DNA of 36,538 nt, from the NCBI RefSeq assembly GCF_005938625.1, contig NZ_VCNJ01000088.1, positions 1 to 36,538 on the forward strand. The letters run 5' to 3'. Positions 6,937-15,557 of this stretch are shown here, piece by piece; position 1 is the stretch's first letter, and every line of letters begins with the position of its first letter. Origin of the DNA: Pseudomonas fluorescens. Lineage in GTDB: Bacteria; Pseudomonadota; Gammaproteobacteria; Pseudomonadales; Pseudomonadaceae. A program made the translations under genes and the position numbers. A model generated the notes under the pieces. It did no database searches, was not told where the DNA came from, and worked only from the letters and a program-made list of their open reading frames with translations.

Positions 6937-7100
6937 TGCACGCTCAGTTTAAAAGTCTGCGACAGCTCTAGGACAGGTCTTACCCTCCACTCGGAAACAT
7001 GCGCTTAAACATCGGCTATCTCCGCACTCTATAGTGCCAATTGCCGAAAACAGTGCACATCCGTACACTGCGCCACCTTTTGTCCCGGTGGGGCCTGAAA

Positions 7101-7823
7101 ATGCTGTTCGTGTTTCGTATGTTATTGATGGGCCTGCACTTTATTCTGGCCGGTGTGCTCGGGGTGATTCTCGGGATCTGCCGCCCGTTCAATCCGGACA
7201 ACAGCCGTCTGTGCGCCCGCCTCTACGCGCTGCCAGCGATGTGTATTTTGCGTTTACGGGTGAAGTCGGACGTCAGTGGTTTGATGAACAAACCCGACAG
7301 CTGCGTGATCATCGCCAACCATCAGTCCAACTATGACTTGTTCGTTTTCGGCAACGTCGTGCCGCGCCGGACCGTGTGCATCGGCAAGAAAAGCCTCAAG
7401 TGGGTGCCACTGTTCGGGCAACTGTTCTGGCTGGCGGGCAATGTGTTGATCGACCGTGGCAATGCGCACAAGGCACGCCAGTCGATGCTTACCACCACCA
7501 ATACCTTGCAGAACGAAGACACCTCGATCTGGGTGTTCCCGGAAGGCACGCGCAACCTCGGTGAAGAATTGCTGCCCTTCAAGAAAGGGGCGTTCCAGAT
7601 GGCGATTGCCGCCGGCGTGCCGATCGTTCCGGTTTGCGTGAGCAGTTACATCAAGCACATGCGCCTGAATCGCTGGCGCAGCGGGAAAATCCTCATACGC
7701 TCGTTGCCGGCAATTCCTACAGCCGGATTGACCATCGACGACATGCCCATGCTCATCAATCAGTGTCGCGAGCAGATGCGCGAGTGCATTGAATCGATGG
7801 ACCGGCAACTGCAAGCCGCCTGA
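7101..7823 (+). CDS. 1-acyl-sn-glycerol-3-phosphate acyltransferase (PlsC family)
   Basis: The family transfers an acyl group to lysophosphatidic acid to make phosphatidic acid at the inner membrane. The start at ATG 7101 (240 aa) begins with a hydrophobic segment (about residues 1-28) and gives the usual family length; a TTG at 7041 would add 20 basic residues. The HX4D motif is NHQSNYD (about 79-85), and the glycerol-phosphate-binding motif FPEGTR follows about 85 residues later. The conserved GVPIVPV is also present. Pseudomonads have several PlsC paralogues, so the exact substrate is open. A terminator follows at 7829-7855. Confidence 0.9.
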   Translation: MLFVFRMLLMGLHFILAGVLGVILGICRPFNPDNSRLCARLYALPAMCILRLRVKSDVSGLMNKPDSCVIIANHQSNYDLFVFGNVVPRRTVCIGKKSLKWVPLFGQLFWLAGNVLIDRGNAHKARQSMLTTTNTLQNEDTSIWVFPEGTRNLGEELLPFKKGAFQMAIAAGVPIVPVCVSSYIKHMRLNRWRSGKILIRSLPAIPTAGLTIDDMPMLINQCREQMRECIESMDRQLQAA

Positions 7824-7828
7824 AAAGA

Positions 7829-7855
7829 CAACCCGCCCTGTGCGGGTTTTCTTTT
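7829..7855 (+). terminator. Rho-independent terminator after the acyltransferase gene
   Basis: AACCCGC and GCGGGTT form a 7-bp stem with a five-base loop, followed by TTCTTTT. It lies directly after the stop codon. Confidence 0.85.
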
Positions 7856-7957
7856 GCCCGGTGAACTGTACAGATTTCACTGACTCTCAAGCAGCGACAC
7901 GGCTAAGCTGAAGCCTTGTATTCCCTGCCACCTGCCAAGAAGAAGTGAATCACCACC

Positions 7958-8929
7958 ATGGGTCGAGTTGTTGCTGCTGCGGTGTACAGCGCAGGCAAGA
8001 AAGTCACCAATATTACCCTCGACGAAGGCGCTGCCTGGGCCGCGAAAACCGGTCATTTTGTCTGGATCGGTCTGGAAGAGCCGGACGCTCAGGAGCTTTC
8101 CAATCTGCAACGTCAGTTCAACCTGCACGAACTGGCCATTGAAGATGCTCTGGAAAAACACAGTCGACCGAAACTGGAAACCTTTGGCGACGCTTTGTTT
8201 ATCGTCACCTATTCGCCCATCCGCGAAAACGGCGTTCTGCAGTTCATCGAAACGCACATTTTTGCCGGCAAGGGCTACATCATCACCGCGCGTAACGGTC
8301 ACTCGGCGTCCTACGCTCATGTCCGCCAACGCTGCGAGGCGCGCCCGCTGCTGCTGGAGCATGGCGAAGATTTCGTACTGTATGCGCTGCTCGATTTCGT
8401 CATCGAGAACTACCAACCGGTGGGCGAAGCCATTCATGCCGAAATCGATGAACTGGAACGCAACGTATTGTGTAGCGCGTTGAACGAGCGTGACATTCAG
8501 AAGCTGCATGGCTTGCGCCGCGATGTCGTGCGCCTGCGCCGATACGCGGCGCCGATGGTGGAAATTGGCGAGGAACTGCAGAAGCTGAGTTTCCCGTTTA
8601 TCGACAAGAATATGCGCCCGTACTTTCGCGATGTGCAGATCCACGTAACGCGGCAAATGGAGGACCTGAGCACTTTGGCCGACATTGCCAGCCAGACCAT
8701 CGAGATCGGTGTGTTGCTCGAGGCTTCACGGCAAAGCGTGGTGCAGCGCAAGTTTGCTGCCTGGGCGGCGATTCTGGCGTTTCCGACAGCGGTGGCGGGG
8801 ATTTACGGGATGAACTTCCAGAACATGCCGGAGCTGAGTTGGCACTACGGCTATTTCGGTGTGCTGGGGTTTATTACGGTGGGGTGTGTGAGTTTGTGGG
8901 CGAGTTTCAAGAAATCCGGGTGGTTGTAG
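7958..8929 (+). CDS. corA: CorA-family magnesium/cobalt transporter
   Basis: The 323-residue length is typical of CorA. A large cytoplasmic alpha/beta domain with long helices (about 1-260) is followed by two C-terminal membrane helices (about 264-285 and 297-317). The signature GMN lies at the end of the first (IYGMNFQNMPE), forming the selectivity loop of the pentameric channel. Mg2+ uptake is the family's main role; some close homologues carry Zn2+ or Co2+. The AAGAAG-type ribosome site is modest. It is transcribed alone and meets the next gene convergently over a REP pair. Confidence 0.93.
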   Translation: MGRVVAAAVYSAGKKVTNITLDEGAAWAAKTGHFVWIGLEEPDAQELSNLQRQFNLHELAIEDALEKHSRPKLETFGDALFIVTYSPIRENGVLQFIETHIFAGKGYIITARNGHSASYAHVRQRCEARPLLLEHGEDFVLYALLDFVIENYQPVGEAIHAEIDELERNVLCSALNERDIQKLHGLRRDVVRLRRYAAPMVEIGEELQKLSFPFIDKNMRPYFRDVQIHVTRQMEDLSTLADIASQTIEIGVLLEASRQSVVQRKFAAWAAILAFPTAVAGIYGMNFQNMPELSWHYGYFGVLGFITVGCVSLWASFKKSGWL

Positions 8930-8952
8930 AGCAGACCGAGTTGTCTGGAGCA

Positions 8953-9028
8953 TTCGCGCGCAGGCTCGCTCCCACATTGATCGGTGGCGCACCGAAAATC
9001 CAATGTGGGAGCAAGCCTGCTCGCGAAG
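8953..9028. repeat. REP-type inverted repeat pair between convergent genes
   Basis: Two copies of a GCGAGCAGGCTCGCTCCCAC-like unit face each other (about 8954-8979 and 9001-9027) with a short spacer. The pair lies between the corA stop and the convergent amidotransferase stop, so it may end transcription from both sides or protect 3' ends. Confidence 0.8.
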
Positions 9029-9037
9029 CTTTTGGCC

Positions 9038-9760
9038 TTAGACAGTTTCTGGCTTATGCGCCACAAAACGCATCATCCACTCCGCAACCGTCGCACCATG
9101 GTGTTCCTGCTCGAGGCTGGCCACACCCTTGGTGTAGATCTGCGAACCCAATGCCTCCTGACGCAGATCCAGCAGCGCTCGCGAATAATCGTGGATAAAT
9201 TCCGGGTGGCCCTGGAAGCACAACACCTGATCGTTGATGTGATAGGCCGCGAACGGGCAGAAATCGCTGGATGCAATGACCGTAGCGTTTTCCGGCAGCG
9301 CGGTAACCTGGTCCTGATGGCTGATCAGCAGCGTCAGCTCTTCGCGTACCGGACTCATCCACGGCGCCTTGGCCGCGAGTTTGTAATTGTGGGTGCCAAC
9401 ACCCCAGCCTTGCGTGGCGCGCTCGCTCTTGCCGCCGAGCAGCAACGCCAGCAGTTGGTGGCCGAAGCACACGCCGAGCAATTTGTCGCCACGCTCGTAA
9501 CGCGTCAGCAGGTATTCCTTCAGGGTCTGGATCCACGGATCAGTACCGAACGAATCGGCCTTGCTGCCGGTGACCAGGTACGCGTCGAAGGTCAGGTCAT
9601 CGCTCGGGTATTCGCCCTGCATCACGTTATAGACAGTGAACTCGGCGGCAATCGGTTGCTGCGAGAACAGGCGCTGGAACATCTGCCCGTAACCCTGATA
9701 TTGATCGACCAGTTCCGGACGCAGGATGTCGGTTTCCAGAATGCAGATGCGTAGCGACAT
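9038..9760 (-). CDS. Class I glutamine amidotransferase (GATase1) protein
   Basis: The start is set at ATG 9760 (240 aa, MSLRICILETD), with CAGG upstream; an upstream extension lacks a ribosome site. The triad is visible: Cys98 in GVCFGHQLL, His185 and Glu187 in GHPEF. These proteins hydrolyse glutamine, or in some members gamma-glutamyl compounds, and pass ammonia to a partner. No synthase domain is fused. Similar stand-alone proteins are often annotated as GMP-synthase-like; the real substrate is unknown. It ends convergently with corA. Confidence 0.9.
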   Translation of the reverse strand: MSLRICILETDILRPELVDQYQGYGQMFQRLFSQQPIAAEFTVYNVMQGEYPSDDLTFDAYLVTGSKADSFGTDPWIQTLKEYLLTRYERGDKLLGVCFGHQLLALLLGGKSERATQGWGVGTHNYKLAAKAPWMSPVREELTLLISHQDQVTALPENATVIASSDFCPFAAYHINDQVLCFQGHPEFIHDYSRALLDLRQEALGSQIYTKGVASLEQEHHGATVAEWMMRFVAHKPETV

Positions 9761-9852
9761 AAAAAATACCTGACACGTGATGGGAATAATGAACACCCCA
9801 GAGCCTGCCCTGAAACACCCTGTCAAGGCAAGCCCCGGAATGCTCGCTGCCC

Positions 9853-11997
9853 TTAGAACATTTCACCTTTCGCTGCTTTATCCAACAGCAACGCAGGCGG
9901 CGCAAAACGCTCGCCATATTGCTCAGCCAGATACTGCGCGCGAGCGACGAAATCTTTCACGCCGTACTGGTTGATGAACTGCAACGCACCACCCGTCCAC
10001 GCGGCAAAACCGATACCAAAGATCGAGCCGACGTTGGCGTCCGCCGTCGAAGTCAGCACGCCCTCCTCCACACAACGCACGGTTTCGATGGCCTGCACGA
10101 ACAACAGCCGATCACGCACGTCTTCAGGCGAAATCTGCCCGTCGGGCTTCTCGAAGCGCGACTTCAACTCGGGCCACAGGTGTTTCTGCGCGCCAACCGG
10201 ATAATCATAGAAACCGCCACCTGCCGCTTTGCCCGGGCGCTTGTATTCGTTGAGTAGCAAGTCAATCACGGCGAAGGCCGGATGCTCAATCAGCGGCTTC
10301 CCTTCTTTCTGTAGGTCTTTTGCGGTTTGCTGGCGGATATGGCTCATCAGGCTGAGGGAAACTTCGTCAGAGATCGCCAGAGGCCCGACCGGCATCCCGG
10401 CCTTGCGCGCTTCGGTCTCGATCATCGGTGCACTCACACCTTCGCCGAGCATGGCGATGCCTTCGTTGGTGAAGGTGCCAAACACACGCGAGGTAAAGAA
10501 ACCGCGACTGTCGTTGACCACGATCGGGGTTTTCTTGATTTGCAGAACGAAATCGAACCCGCGGGCGAGGGTTTCATCGCTGGTTTGCGCCCCCTTGATG
10601 ATTTCCACCAGCGGCATTTTTTCCACCGGACTAAAAAAATGCAGGCCGATGAATTTGCTCTGATCTGGTACCGCAGTCGCCAGGCCGGTGATCGGCAGCG
10701 TCGAGGTGTTGGAGGCGATGACCGCCTCGGTGCCGACAACCCGTTGGGCTGCAGAAGAGACCCTGGCCTTGAGGTCGCGGTCTTCAAACACCGCTTCGAT
10801 GATCAGATCGCAACCCGCCAGATCGGCATCATTTTCCGAGGTGTGAATAAGCCCCAGCACCGCCTCGCGCTTCGATGCATCCATCTGTCCGCGAGCAACT
10901 TTCTTGTCCAGCAAAGCTGCAGAATGGGCTTTGCCCTTCTCGGCAGCAGCCAGATTGATGTCCTTGAGCACCACCTCTATGCCCGCCGAAGCACTGACAA
11001 ACGCAATCCCCGCGCCCATCATGCCCGCGCCGAGCACGCCGACCTTGCGCGTGACATACGGCGCGAAGCCCTGCGGACGCGAACCTCCGGCGTTGATCTC
11101 ATTGAGCTGAAACCAGAACGTGCCGATCAGGTTTTTCGAGATCTGCCCGGTGGTCAGTTCGGTGAAGTAACGGGTTTCGATCAGGTGCGCAGTGTCGAAA
11201 TCAACCTGAGCGCCCTCGACTGCTGCGCAGAGAATTTTCTCCGGCGCCGGCATTGTCCCTTGGGTCTTGCTGCGCAAAATCGACGGCGCAATCGCCAGCA
11301 TCTGCGCGACTTTCGGGTTCGATGGCGTACCGCCCGGAATCTGATAGCCCTTCACGTCCCAACGCTGCACCGCCGTCGGGTTGGCCACGATCCAGGCTCG
11401 CGCTTTGCCCAGCAACTCATCGCGATCCGCTGCGAGTTCATCGATCAAGCCGGCCTGCAATGCCTGTTGCGGACGGACTTTCTTGCCTTCGAGCAGATAC
11501 GGCAGCGCCTTCTCGATGCCCAGCATGCGCACCATGCGCACCACCCCGCCGCCGCCCGGCAACAGGCCGAGGGTCACTTCCGGCAGACCGAGTTGCACCG
11601 ATGCATCGTCCAATGCCACGCGGTGATGACAGGCGAGGCAGATTTCCCAACCGCCGCCCAACGCAGCGCCGCTGATCGCCGCCACCACCGGTTTGCCGAG
11701 GGTTTCCAGGGTGCGTAACTGCGCCTTGAGGGTCAGCACCATGTCGTAGAACGCTTTGGCTTCTGGTTTGCCGACCTTGATCAACTCATTGAGATCACCG
11801 CCAGCAAAGAAGGTTTTCTTTGCCGACGTGATGATGACCCCGGCGATGCTGTCTTTTTCTGCCACCAGTCGGGCAACGCAGGCGGCCATGGCCTCGCGGT
11901 ACACGGCGTTCATGGTGTTGGCGCTCTGGCCCGGCATGTCGATGGTGAGGACGACAATAGCGTCCTGGCCTTTTTCGTAACGAATGGCTTCGCTCAT
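9853..11997 (-). CDS. FadB/FadJ-like multifunctional enoyl-CoA hydratase / 3-hydroxyacyl-CoA dehydrogenase
   Basis: This 714-residue protein carries out the hydration and dehydrogenation steps of fatty-acid beta-oxidation. Residues 1-190 are a crotonase domain with both catalytic glutamates (E118 in GGGWEIC, E140 in LPEVTLG). The NAD-binding Rossmann motif GVLGAGMMGAG is at about 320-330, the dehydrogenase His lies in GLHFFSPVEKMPLVE, and the C-terminal 3HCDH domains follow. The length equals that of E. coli FadJ, but the name cannot be settled by eye because pseudomonads carry several paralogues. The thiolase gene lies 24 bases upstream on the same strand, so the two form an operon and probably a complex. 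Confidence 0.93.
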   Translation of the reverse strand: MSEAIRYEKGQDAIVVLTIDMPGQSANTMNAVYREAMAACVARLVAEKDSIAGVIITSAKKTFFAGGDLNELIKVGKPEAKAFYDMVLTLKAQLRTLETLGKPVVAAISGAALGGGWEICLACHHRVALDDASVQLGLPEVTLGLLPGGGGVVRMVRMLGIEKALPYLLEGKKVRPQQALQAGLIDELAADRDELLGKARAWIVANPTAVQRWDVKGYQIPGGTPSNPKVAQMLAIAPSILRSKTQGTMPAPEKILCAAVEGAQVDFDTAHLIETRYFTELTTGQISKNLIGTFWFQLNEINAGGSRPQGFAPYVTRKVGVLGAGMMGAGIAFVSASAGIEVVLKDINLAAAEKGKAHSAALLDKKVARGQMDASKREAVLGLIHTSENDADLAGCDLIIEAVFEDRDLKARVSSAAQRVVGTEAVIASNTSTLPITGLATAVPDQSKFIGLHFFSPVEKMPLVEIIKGAQTSDETLARGFDFVLQIKKTPIVVNDSRGFFTSRVFGTFTNEGIAMLGEGVSAPMIETEARKAGMPVGPLAISDEVSLSLMSHIRQQTAKDLQKEGKPLIEHPAFAVIDLLLNEYKRPGKAAGGGFYDYPVGAQKHLWPELKSRFEKPDGQISPEDVRDRLLFVQAIETVRCVEEGVLTSTADANVGSIFGIGFAAWTGGALQFINQYGVKDFVARAQYLAEQYGERFAPPALLLDKAAKGEMF

Positions 11998-12021
11998 AAC
12001 AAGGTTCCTTGAATTCGGGGC

Positions 12022-13227
12022 TCAGAGGCGTTCGATGATGGTGGCAATGCCCATGCCGCCGCCGACGCACAGCGTCGCCAGGCCATAGCGCAGGCGTCGC
12101 GCTTCCAGCTCATCGAGCAAGGTGCCGAGGATCGCGCACCCCGTGGCGCCCAACGGGTGGCCCATGGCAATGGAACCGCCGTTGACATTGACCTTGTCGG
12201 GGTCGACCGCCATGTCCTTGATGAACTTCAGCACCACCGAAGCAAACGCTTCGTTGACTTCGAACAGGTCGATGTCTTCCACGCGCAGTCCGGCCTTGGC
12301 CAGTGCCTTGCGCGTCGCCGGTGCAGGGCCGGTGAGCATGATGGTCGGATCGGTACTGGTGACCGCCGTGGCGACAATTCGCGCTCGCGGTTGCAGGCCC
12401 AGTGCCCGACCTTTGGCTTCGGAGCCGATCAGCATCAGCGCCGCACCATCGACGATCCCGGAACTGTTGCCCGGCGTGTGCACGTGATTGATCCGCTCAA
12501 CATGGCTGTAAACGCGCAGCGCCGTCGCGTCGAAACCCATCTGGCCGATCATTTCGAAACTTGGTTTGAGCTTGGCCAAACCTTCAAGGGTAGATTCGGC
12601 GCGAATGAACTCATCGTGATCGAGCAGGATGATGCCGTTCTGATCCTGCACCGGCACCAGCGACTTGTTGAACGAACCGTCAGCCCGCGCCCGTGCGGCT
12701 TTCTGCTGCGAGTGCAGCGCGTAGGCATCGACGTCCTGACGACTGAAGCCTTCCAGCGTGGCGATCAGGTCCGCGCCAACACCTTGCGGGGTGAAGTGGC
12801 TGTGCAGGTTGGTCTGCGGATCCAGCGCCCAGGCGCCGCCATCGCTGCCCATCGGTACTCGCGACATCGACTCGACGCCGCCGACCACCACCAGATCTTC
12901 GAAACCCGAGCGCACTTTCATCGCGCCGAGATTGACCGCTTCGAGCCCCGATGCGCAGAAACGGTTTATCTGCACACCCGCGACGCTGACGTCCCAATCG
13001 GCCACTTGTACGGCGGTTTTGGCGATGTCCGAGCCTTGATCGCCAATTGGCGTGACGCAGCCGAGCACCACGTCGTCGACCTGGCTGGTGTCCAGCGCAG
13101 TGCGTGATTGCAGCGCGGCCAGCAAACCGGCGACCAGATTCACCGGTTTGACGCTGTGCAGGGCGCCATCGGCCTTGCCTTTGCCCCGGGGCGTGCGTAA
13201 CGCATCGAATATCAAAGCTTGGGTCAT
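12022..13227 (-). CDS. Acetyl-CoA C-acyltransferase (thiolase) of the beta-oxidation operon
   Basis: The start at ATG 13227 (401 aa) is preceded by GAGGA; 29 further in-frame residues upstream do not look like thiolase. The acylated nucleophile is Cys91 (FCASGLEAVN). His lies in the GHPLGATG motif and the second Cys in CVGGGMG near the C-terminus, so all three catalytic residues are present. The reaction is thiolytic release of acetyl-CoA from 3-ketoacyl-CoA, the last step of beta-oxidation; biosynthetic use cannot be excluded. It is the first gene of the pair with the FadB-like gene. Confidence 0.93.
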   Translation of the reverse strand: MTQALIFDALRTPRGKGKADGALHSVKPVNLVAGLLAALQSRTALDTSQVDDVVLGCVTPIGDQGSDIAKTAVQVADWDVSVAGVQINRFCASGLEAVNLGAMKVRSGFEDLVVVGGVESMSRVPMGSDGGAWALDPQTNLHSHFTPQGVGADLIATLEGFSRQDVDAYALHSQQKAARARADGSFNKSLVPVQDQNGIILLDHDEFIRAESTLEGLAKLKPSFEMIGQMGFDATALRVYSHVERINHVHTPGNSSGIVDGAALMLIGSEAKGRALGLQPRARIVATAVTSTDPTIMLTGPAPATRKALAKAGLRVEDIDLFEVNEAFASVVLKFIKDMAVDPDKVNVNGGSIAMGHPLGATGCAILGTLLDELEARRLRYGLATLCVGGGMGIATIIERL

Positions 13228-13621
13228 GTCGTCCTCGAACCTGTGCGGTGAGTGATTTCTTGTACCTTCACTTTTGGCCCAAGCCGCCATGGTTTCAATG
13301 ACCACAGCGCTCAATACGCTTGACGCACACGCTCAGACGGACGGTCATCCACGGCTGGGTGAACCGGTTCAGGTCGGCGAGTTGTCTAGCCAGCGGGCGG
13401 CAAAGAAGCTGGCAATACGCCTCATGCCTTTTTAATCGCAATTTCCAAGCTTTCCATATGAAATGGATCTAAGCCAAGCGTGACGCGGGCCCTAAGGTAG
13501 TACATGTACGTCAGGGTCGTCGGGTTTTGCCGAGACCGACGTTCTTCAACAGGAAGTGCAGCGCTTGCCGTCATGGATATGCAGGCAAGCATCAGGAAAT
13601 AACAATAAAGGCGGTCAAGCC
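13228..13621. other. Intergenic region upstream of the thiolase operon
   Basis: No protein gene is supported here. It should hold the minus-strand promoter of the thiolase operon and, near its right end, the plus-strand leader of the short gene at 13622. Visible structure: a 10-bp palindrome GTACATGTAC (13500-13509) and a 7-bp inverted repeat GCTTGCC/GGCAAGC (13563-13590). No clear promoter boxes were found by eye. Confidence 0.5.
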
Positions 13622-13717
13622 ATGTTCAAACAACCGAAAGTTCGTCAAGCAGGGCTCATTCTTTTCGCCACGACGCTGTTGTTGATTTTGCCGAATCTGA
13701 CCAAGGTCATCGGCTGA
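13622..13717 (+). CDS. Possible 31-aa single-pass membrane peptide
   Basis: A 31-codon frame starts at ATG 13622, preceded by AAAGGCGG at a good distance, and ends with TGA. The product has a basic start (MFKQPKVRQ) and a hydrophobic stretch (AGLILFATTLLLIL) long enough for one membrane helix. I believe similar short sequences are annotated in other pseudomonads, but this was not checked. A 7-bp hairpin lies 32 bases upstream. It could be a real small protein or a leader peptide. Confidence 0.45.
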   Translation: MFKQPKVRQAGLILFATTLLLILPNLTKVIG

Positions 13718-13757
13718 ATCGAGCGGCAGGTGCTGTTTATCGCCACTGAAAATATGA

Positions 13758-13778
13758 CTGGCCCGCTACGCGGGCCAG
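13758..13778. other. Perfect 9-bp hairpin before the cytochrome gene
   Basis: CTGGCCCGC and GCGGGCCAG pair fully around a three-base loop (TAC). No T-run follows, so it is not a standard terminator. It lies between the 31-aa frame and the cytochrome gene and could act on mRNA stability or attenuation. Confidence 0.6.
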
Positions 13779-13812
13779 CGTGGCTGTGCCAACCTTTGCG
13801 CACTCCCACGAC

Positions 13813-14634
13813 ATGGACGGCGATCATTTGAAAGCGCTCATTGTGTTCGGGGCCATGCTGCTGAGCATGCCCTTGTCTGCCGCCCAGTTGGACTTACAAC
13901 TGGGCACAAACAGCCGCACCTGGCAGACCGAGGAATTGCTCAAACATCCTCAAGTGCAAACCCTCACGATCAAAAACGATGTGTCCTACAAAAAGGACAT
14001 GACCTATCGCGCCGTGCCTGTGGCTGCGCTGCTGACCGGAGTCAAACCGCAAGATCACCTGCAAGCGGTGGCACTTGACGGGTTCGCAGCCGAATTGGCC
14101 GCTGCACCGCTGCTGAATACAAAAGGCGCGCGGGCCTGGCTTGCTATCGAAGACCCTGCGCAGCCGTGGCTACCGCTGTCGGAAGGCAAGCACAGCGCCG
14201 GGCCGTTCTATCTGGTCTGGACCGATCCGCAGGCCGGCAATATCAGCCCGGAGCAATGGCCATTCCAGGTCGCGAGCATCAAGCGAATGGCACCAGTGGC
14301 CGAGCGCTTCCCTGCCCTGCTACCGGATCCTGCGTTGAAAGCGGATGACCCGGTGAACCTGGGATTTGCGCTGTTTCAGAAAAACTGTCTGGCGTGTCAC
14401 CGGTTGAACGGTGCGGGGGATGCGCAGTTCGGGCCGGATCTGAATATTCCGTATAACCCGACCGAGTATTTTGGCGCGGATTTCTTGAAGCGCTACATTC
14501 GTGACCCGCAGAGTCTGCGCCAGTGGCCGCAGGCGAAGATGCCGGGGTTTTCGGTGGAGGTTTTGCCGGATGGCGATTTGCAGATGTTGGTGGGATATTT
14601 GAAACACATGGCTGGGCGCAAGGTTAAGCCCTGA
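13813..14634 (+). CDS. Exported protein with C-terminal cytochrome c domain
   Basis: The start at ATG 13813 (273 aa) gives a signal peptide (hydrophobic IVFGAMLLSMPL, cleavage near SAA-Q at about 24); a GTG at 13780 would begin inside a strong hairpin. Neither start has a good ribosome site. Residues 25-180 resemble the sulfite-oxidase/molybdopterin-binding fold seen in small periplasmic proteins (LTIKNDVSY, YLVWTDPQAG). A class I cytochrome c domain follows, with haem motif CLACH (192-196) and a likely axial Met in KMPGF (about 243). It is probably a periplasmic electron carrier. The redox partner is not apparent in the neighbourhood. Confidence 0.8.
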   Translation: MDGDHLKALIVFGAMLLSMPLSAAQLDLQLGTNSRTWQTEELLKHPQVQTLTIKNDVSYKKDMTYRAVPVAALLTGVKPQDHLQAVALDGFAAELAAAPLLNTKGARAWLAIEDPAQPWLPLSEGKHSAGPFYLVWTDPQAGNISPEQWPFQVASIKRMAPVAERFPALLPDPALKADDPVNLGFALFQKNCLACHRLNGAGDAQFGPDLNIPYNPTEYFGADFLKRYIRDPQSLRQWPQAKMPGFSVEVLPDGDLQMLVGYLKHMAGRKVKP

Positions 14635-14642
14635 GCACATTT

Positions 14643-14737
14643 CCTTGTAGGAGTGAGCCTGCTCGCGATAGCGGAGTGTCAGACACTGATAATTCAACTG
14701 TCAGACCGCTATCGCGAGCAGGCTCACTCCTACAAGG
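14643..14737. repeat. 32-bp perfect inverted repeat between convergent genes
   Basis: 14643-14674 and 14706-14737 are exact inverted copies of a unit containing TAGGAGTGAGCCTGCTCGCG. The pair fills the junction between the cytochrome gene and the convergent transglutaminase gene. It is a REP-type element and probably acts as a bidirectional 3' end. Confidence 0.9.
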
Positions 14738-14753
14738 GTTTTGTGTTAGCCCG

Positions 14754-15557
14754 TTACTGTTGTTGCACGGAGATAACCGGGGTCGGCGAGACGAACACTT
14801 TCGCATGCATCTGCTCACACCCACCGCCCCGACGCATGCCGCGCACCGGGCAGGCATCCAGATAATCCAGACCCACCGCCAGTTTCAGGTGCCGCTCCGG
14901 TCGCGCCAGTTGATTGGTCACGTCAAAGCTGTACCAGGCGTCATCCAGCCACGCTTCTGCCCAGGCGTGACTGGCCAGATGCTCGCAATCCTCACTGTAC
15001 AAATAGCCCGACACATAACGCGATGGAATCCCGAGGCTGCGTGCGCAAGCCAGAAATGCGTGAGCGTGATCCTGACAAACTCCGGCACGCCCGGCGAAGG
15101 CTTCAGCCGCGCTGGTGTCGACTTCAGTAGAGCCCGGCGTGTAGGTCATGTGCTGATTCAAACCGTGCATCAAATCAATCAGCGCCGTGCGATCGCGCCG
15201 CTGCTTGCAGGATTTTTCCGCGAACGCACGCAAGGCCTCATCCGCCTCGGTCAACCGGGTAAAGCGCAGGAACGGCAGCGCCGACTGGCTCTCATGCTCG
15301 GCCTCGCGTAGTTCGTCGATATCGACCTGGCCGCGCGCGCCGATGATGATTGCTTCGTGCGGTTCATCCATAGTCAGCACGTGCAGGATATTGCCGAACG
15401 GATCGAGTTGCGCGCGCACCGGGCGCGGCAGGTCGAGCTGCCAGCTCAACACGTGCTGACGCTCGCTGTCGTGGGGGGTCAATCGCAGGTACTGGATGCT
15501 CGCCCGCACCTGATCCTCGTAGTGATAGGTGGTTTCGTGGCTTATGGAAAGTCTCAT
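14754..15557 (-). CDS. Transglutaminase-like cysteine protease family protein
   Basis: This 267-residue protein has an N-terminal beta domain (bacterial transglutaminase N-terminal region, about 1-80, starting with the family's MRLxIxHxTxYxY pattern). The transglutaminase-like core follows with Cys161 (GVCQDHAH), His197 (SHAWAEAW) and Asp212 (FDVTN) as catalytic triad. Such bacterial proteins usually cleave or transfer peptide bonds rather than crosslink. The start codon overlaps the stop of the alpha-E gene as ATGA, so it is the third gene of an ATP-grasp / alpha-E / transglutaminase operon. The substrate is unknown; peptide trimming linked to the ATP-grasp ligase is inferred. Confidence 0.9.
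   Translation of the reverse strand: MRLSISHETTYHYEDQVRASIQYLRLTPHDSERQHVLSWQLDLPRPVRAQLDPFGNILHVLTMDEPHEAIIIGARGQVDIDELREAEHESQSALPFLRFTRLTEADEALRAFAEKSCKQRRDRTALIDLMHGLNQHMTYTPGSTEVDTSAAEAFAGRAGVCQDHAHAFLACARSLGIPSRYVSGYLYSEDCEHLASHAWAEAWLDDAWYSFDVTNQLARPERHLKLAVGLDYLDACPVRGMRRGGGCEQMHAKVFVSPTPVISVQQQ

Noticed and set aside
10327..11718. 463-codon plus-strand open frame inside the FadB-like gene
   Set aside because: Antisense of a clear multidomain enzyme; composition is typical of a shadow frame.
13400..13440. Sigma-54 promoter at CTGGCAATACGCC
   Set aside because: The -12 GC element is not at the required distance, and the TGGCAC block is incomplete.
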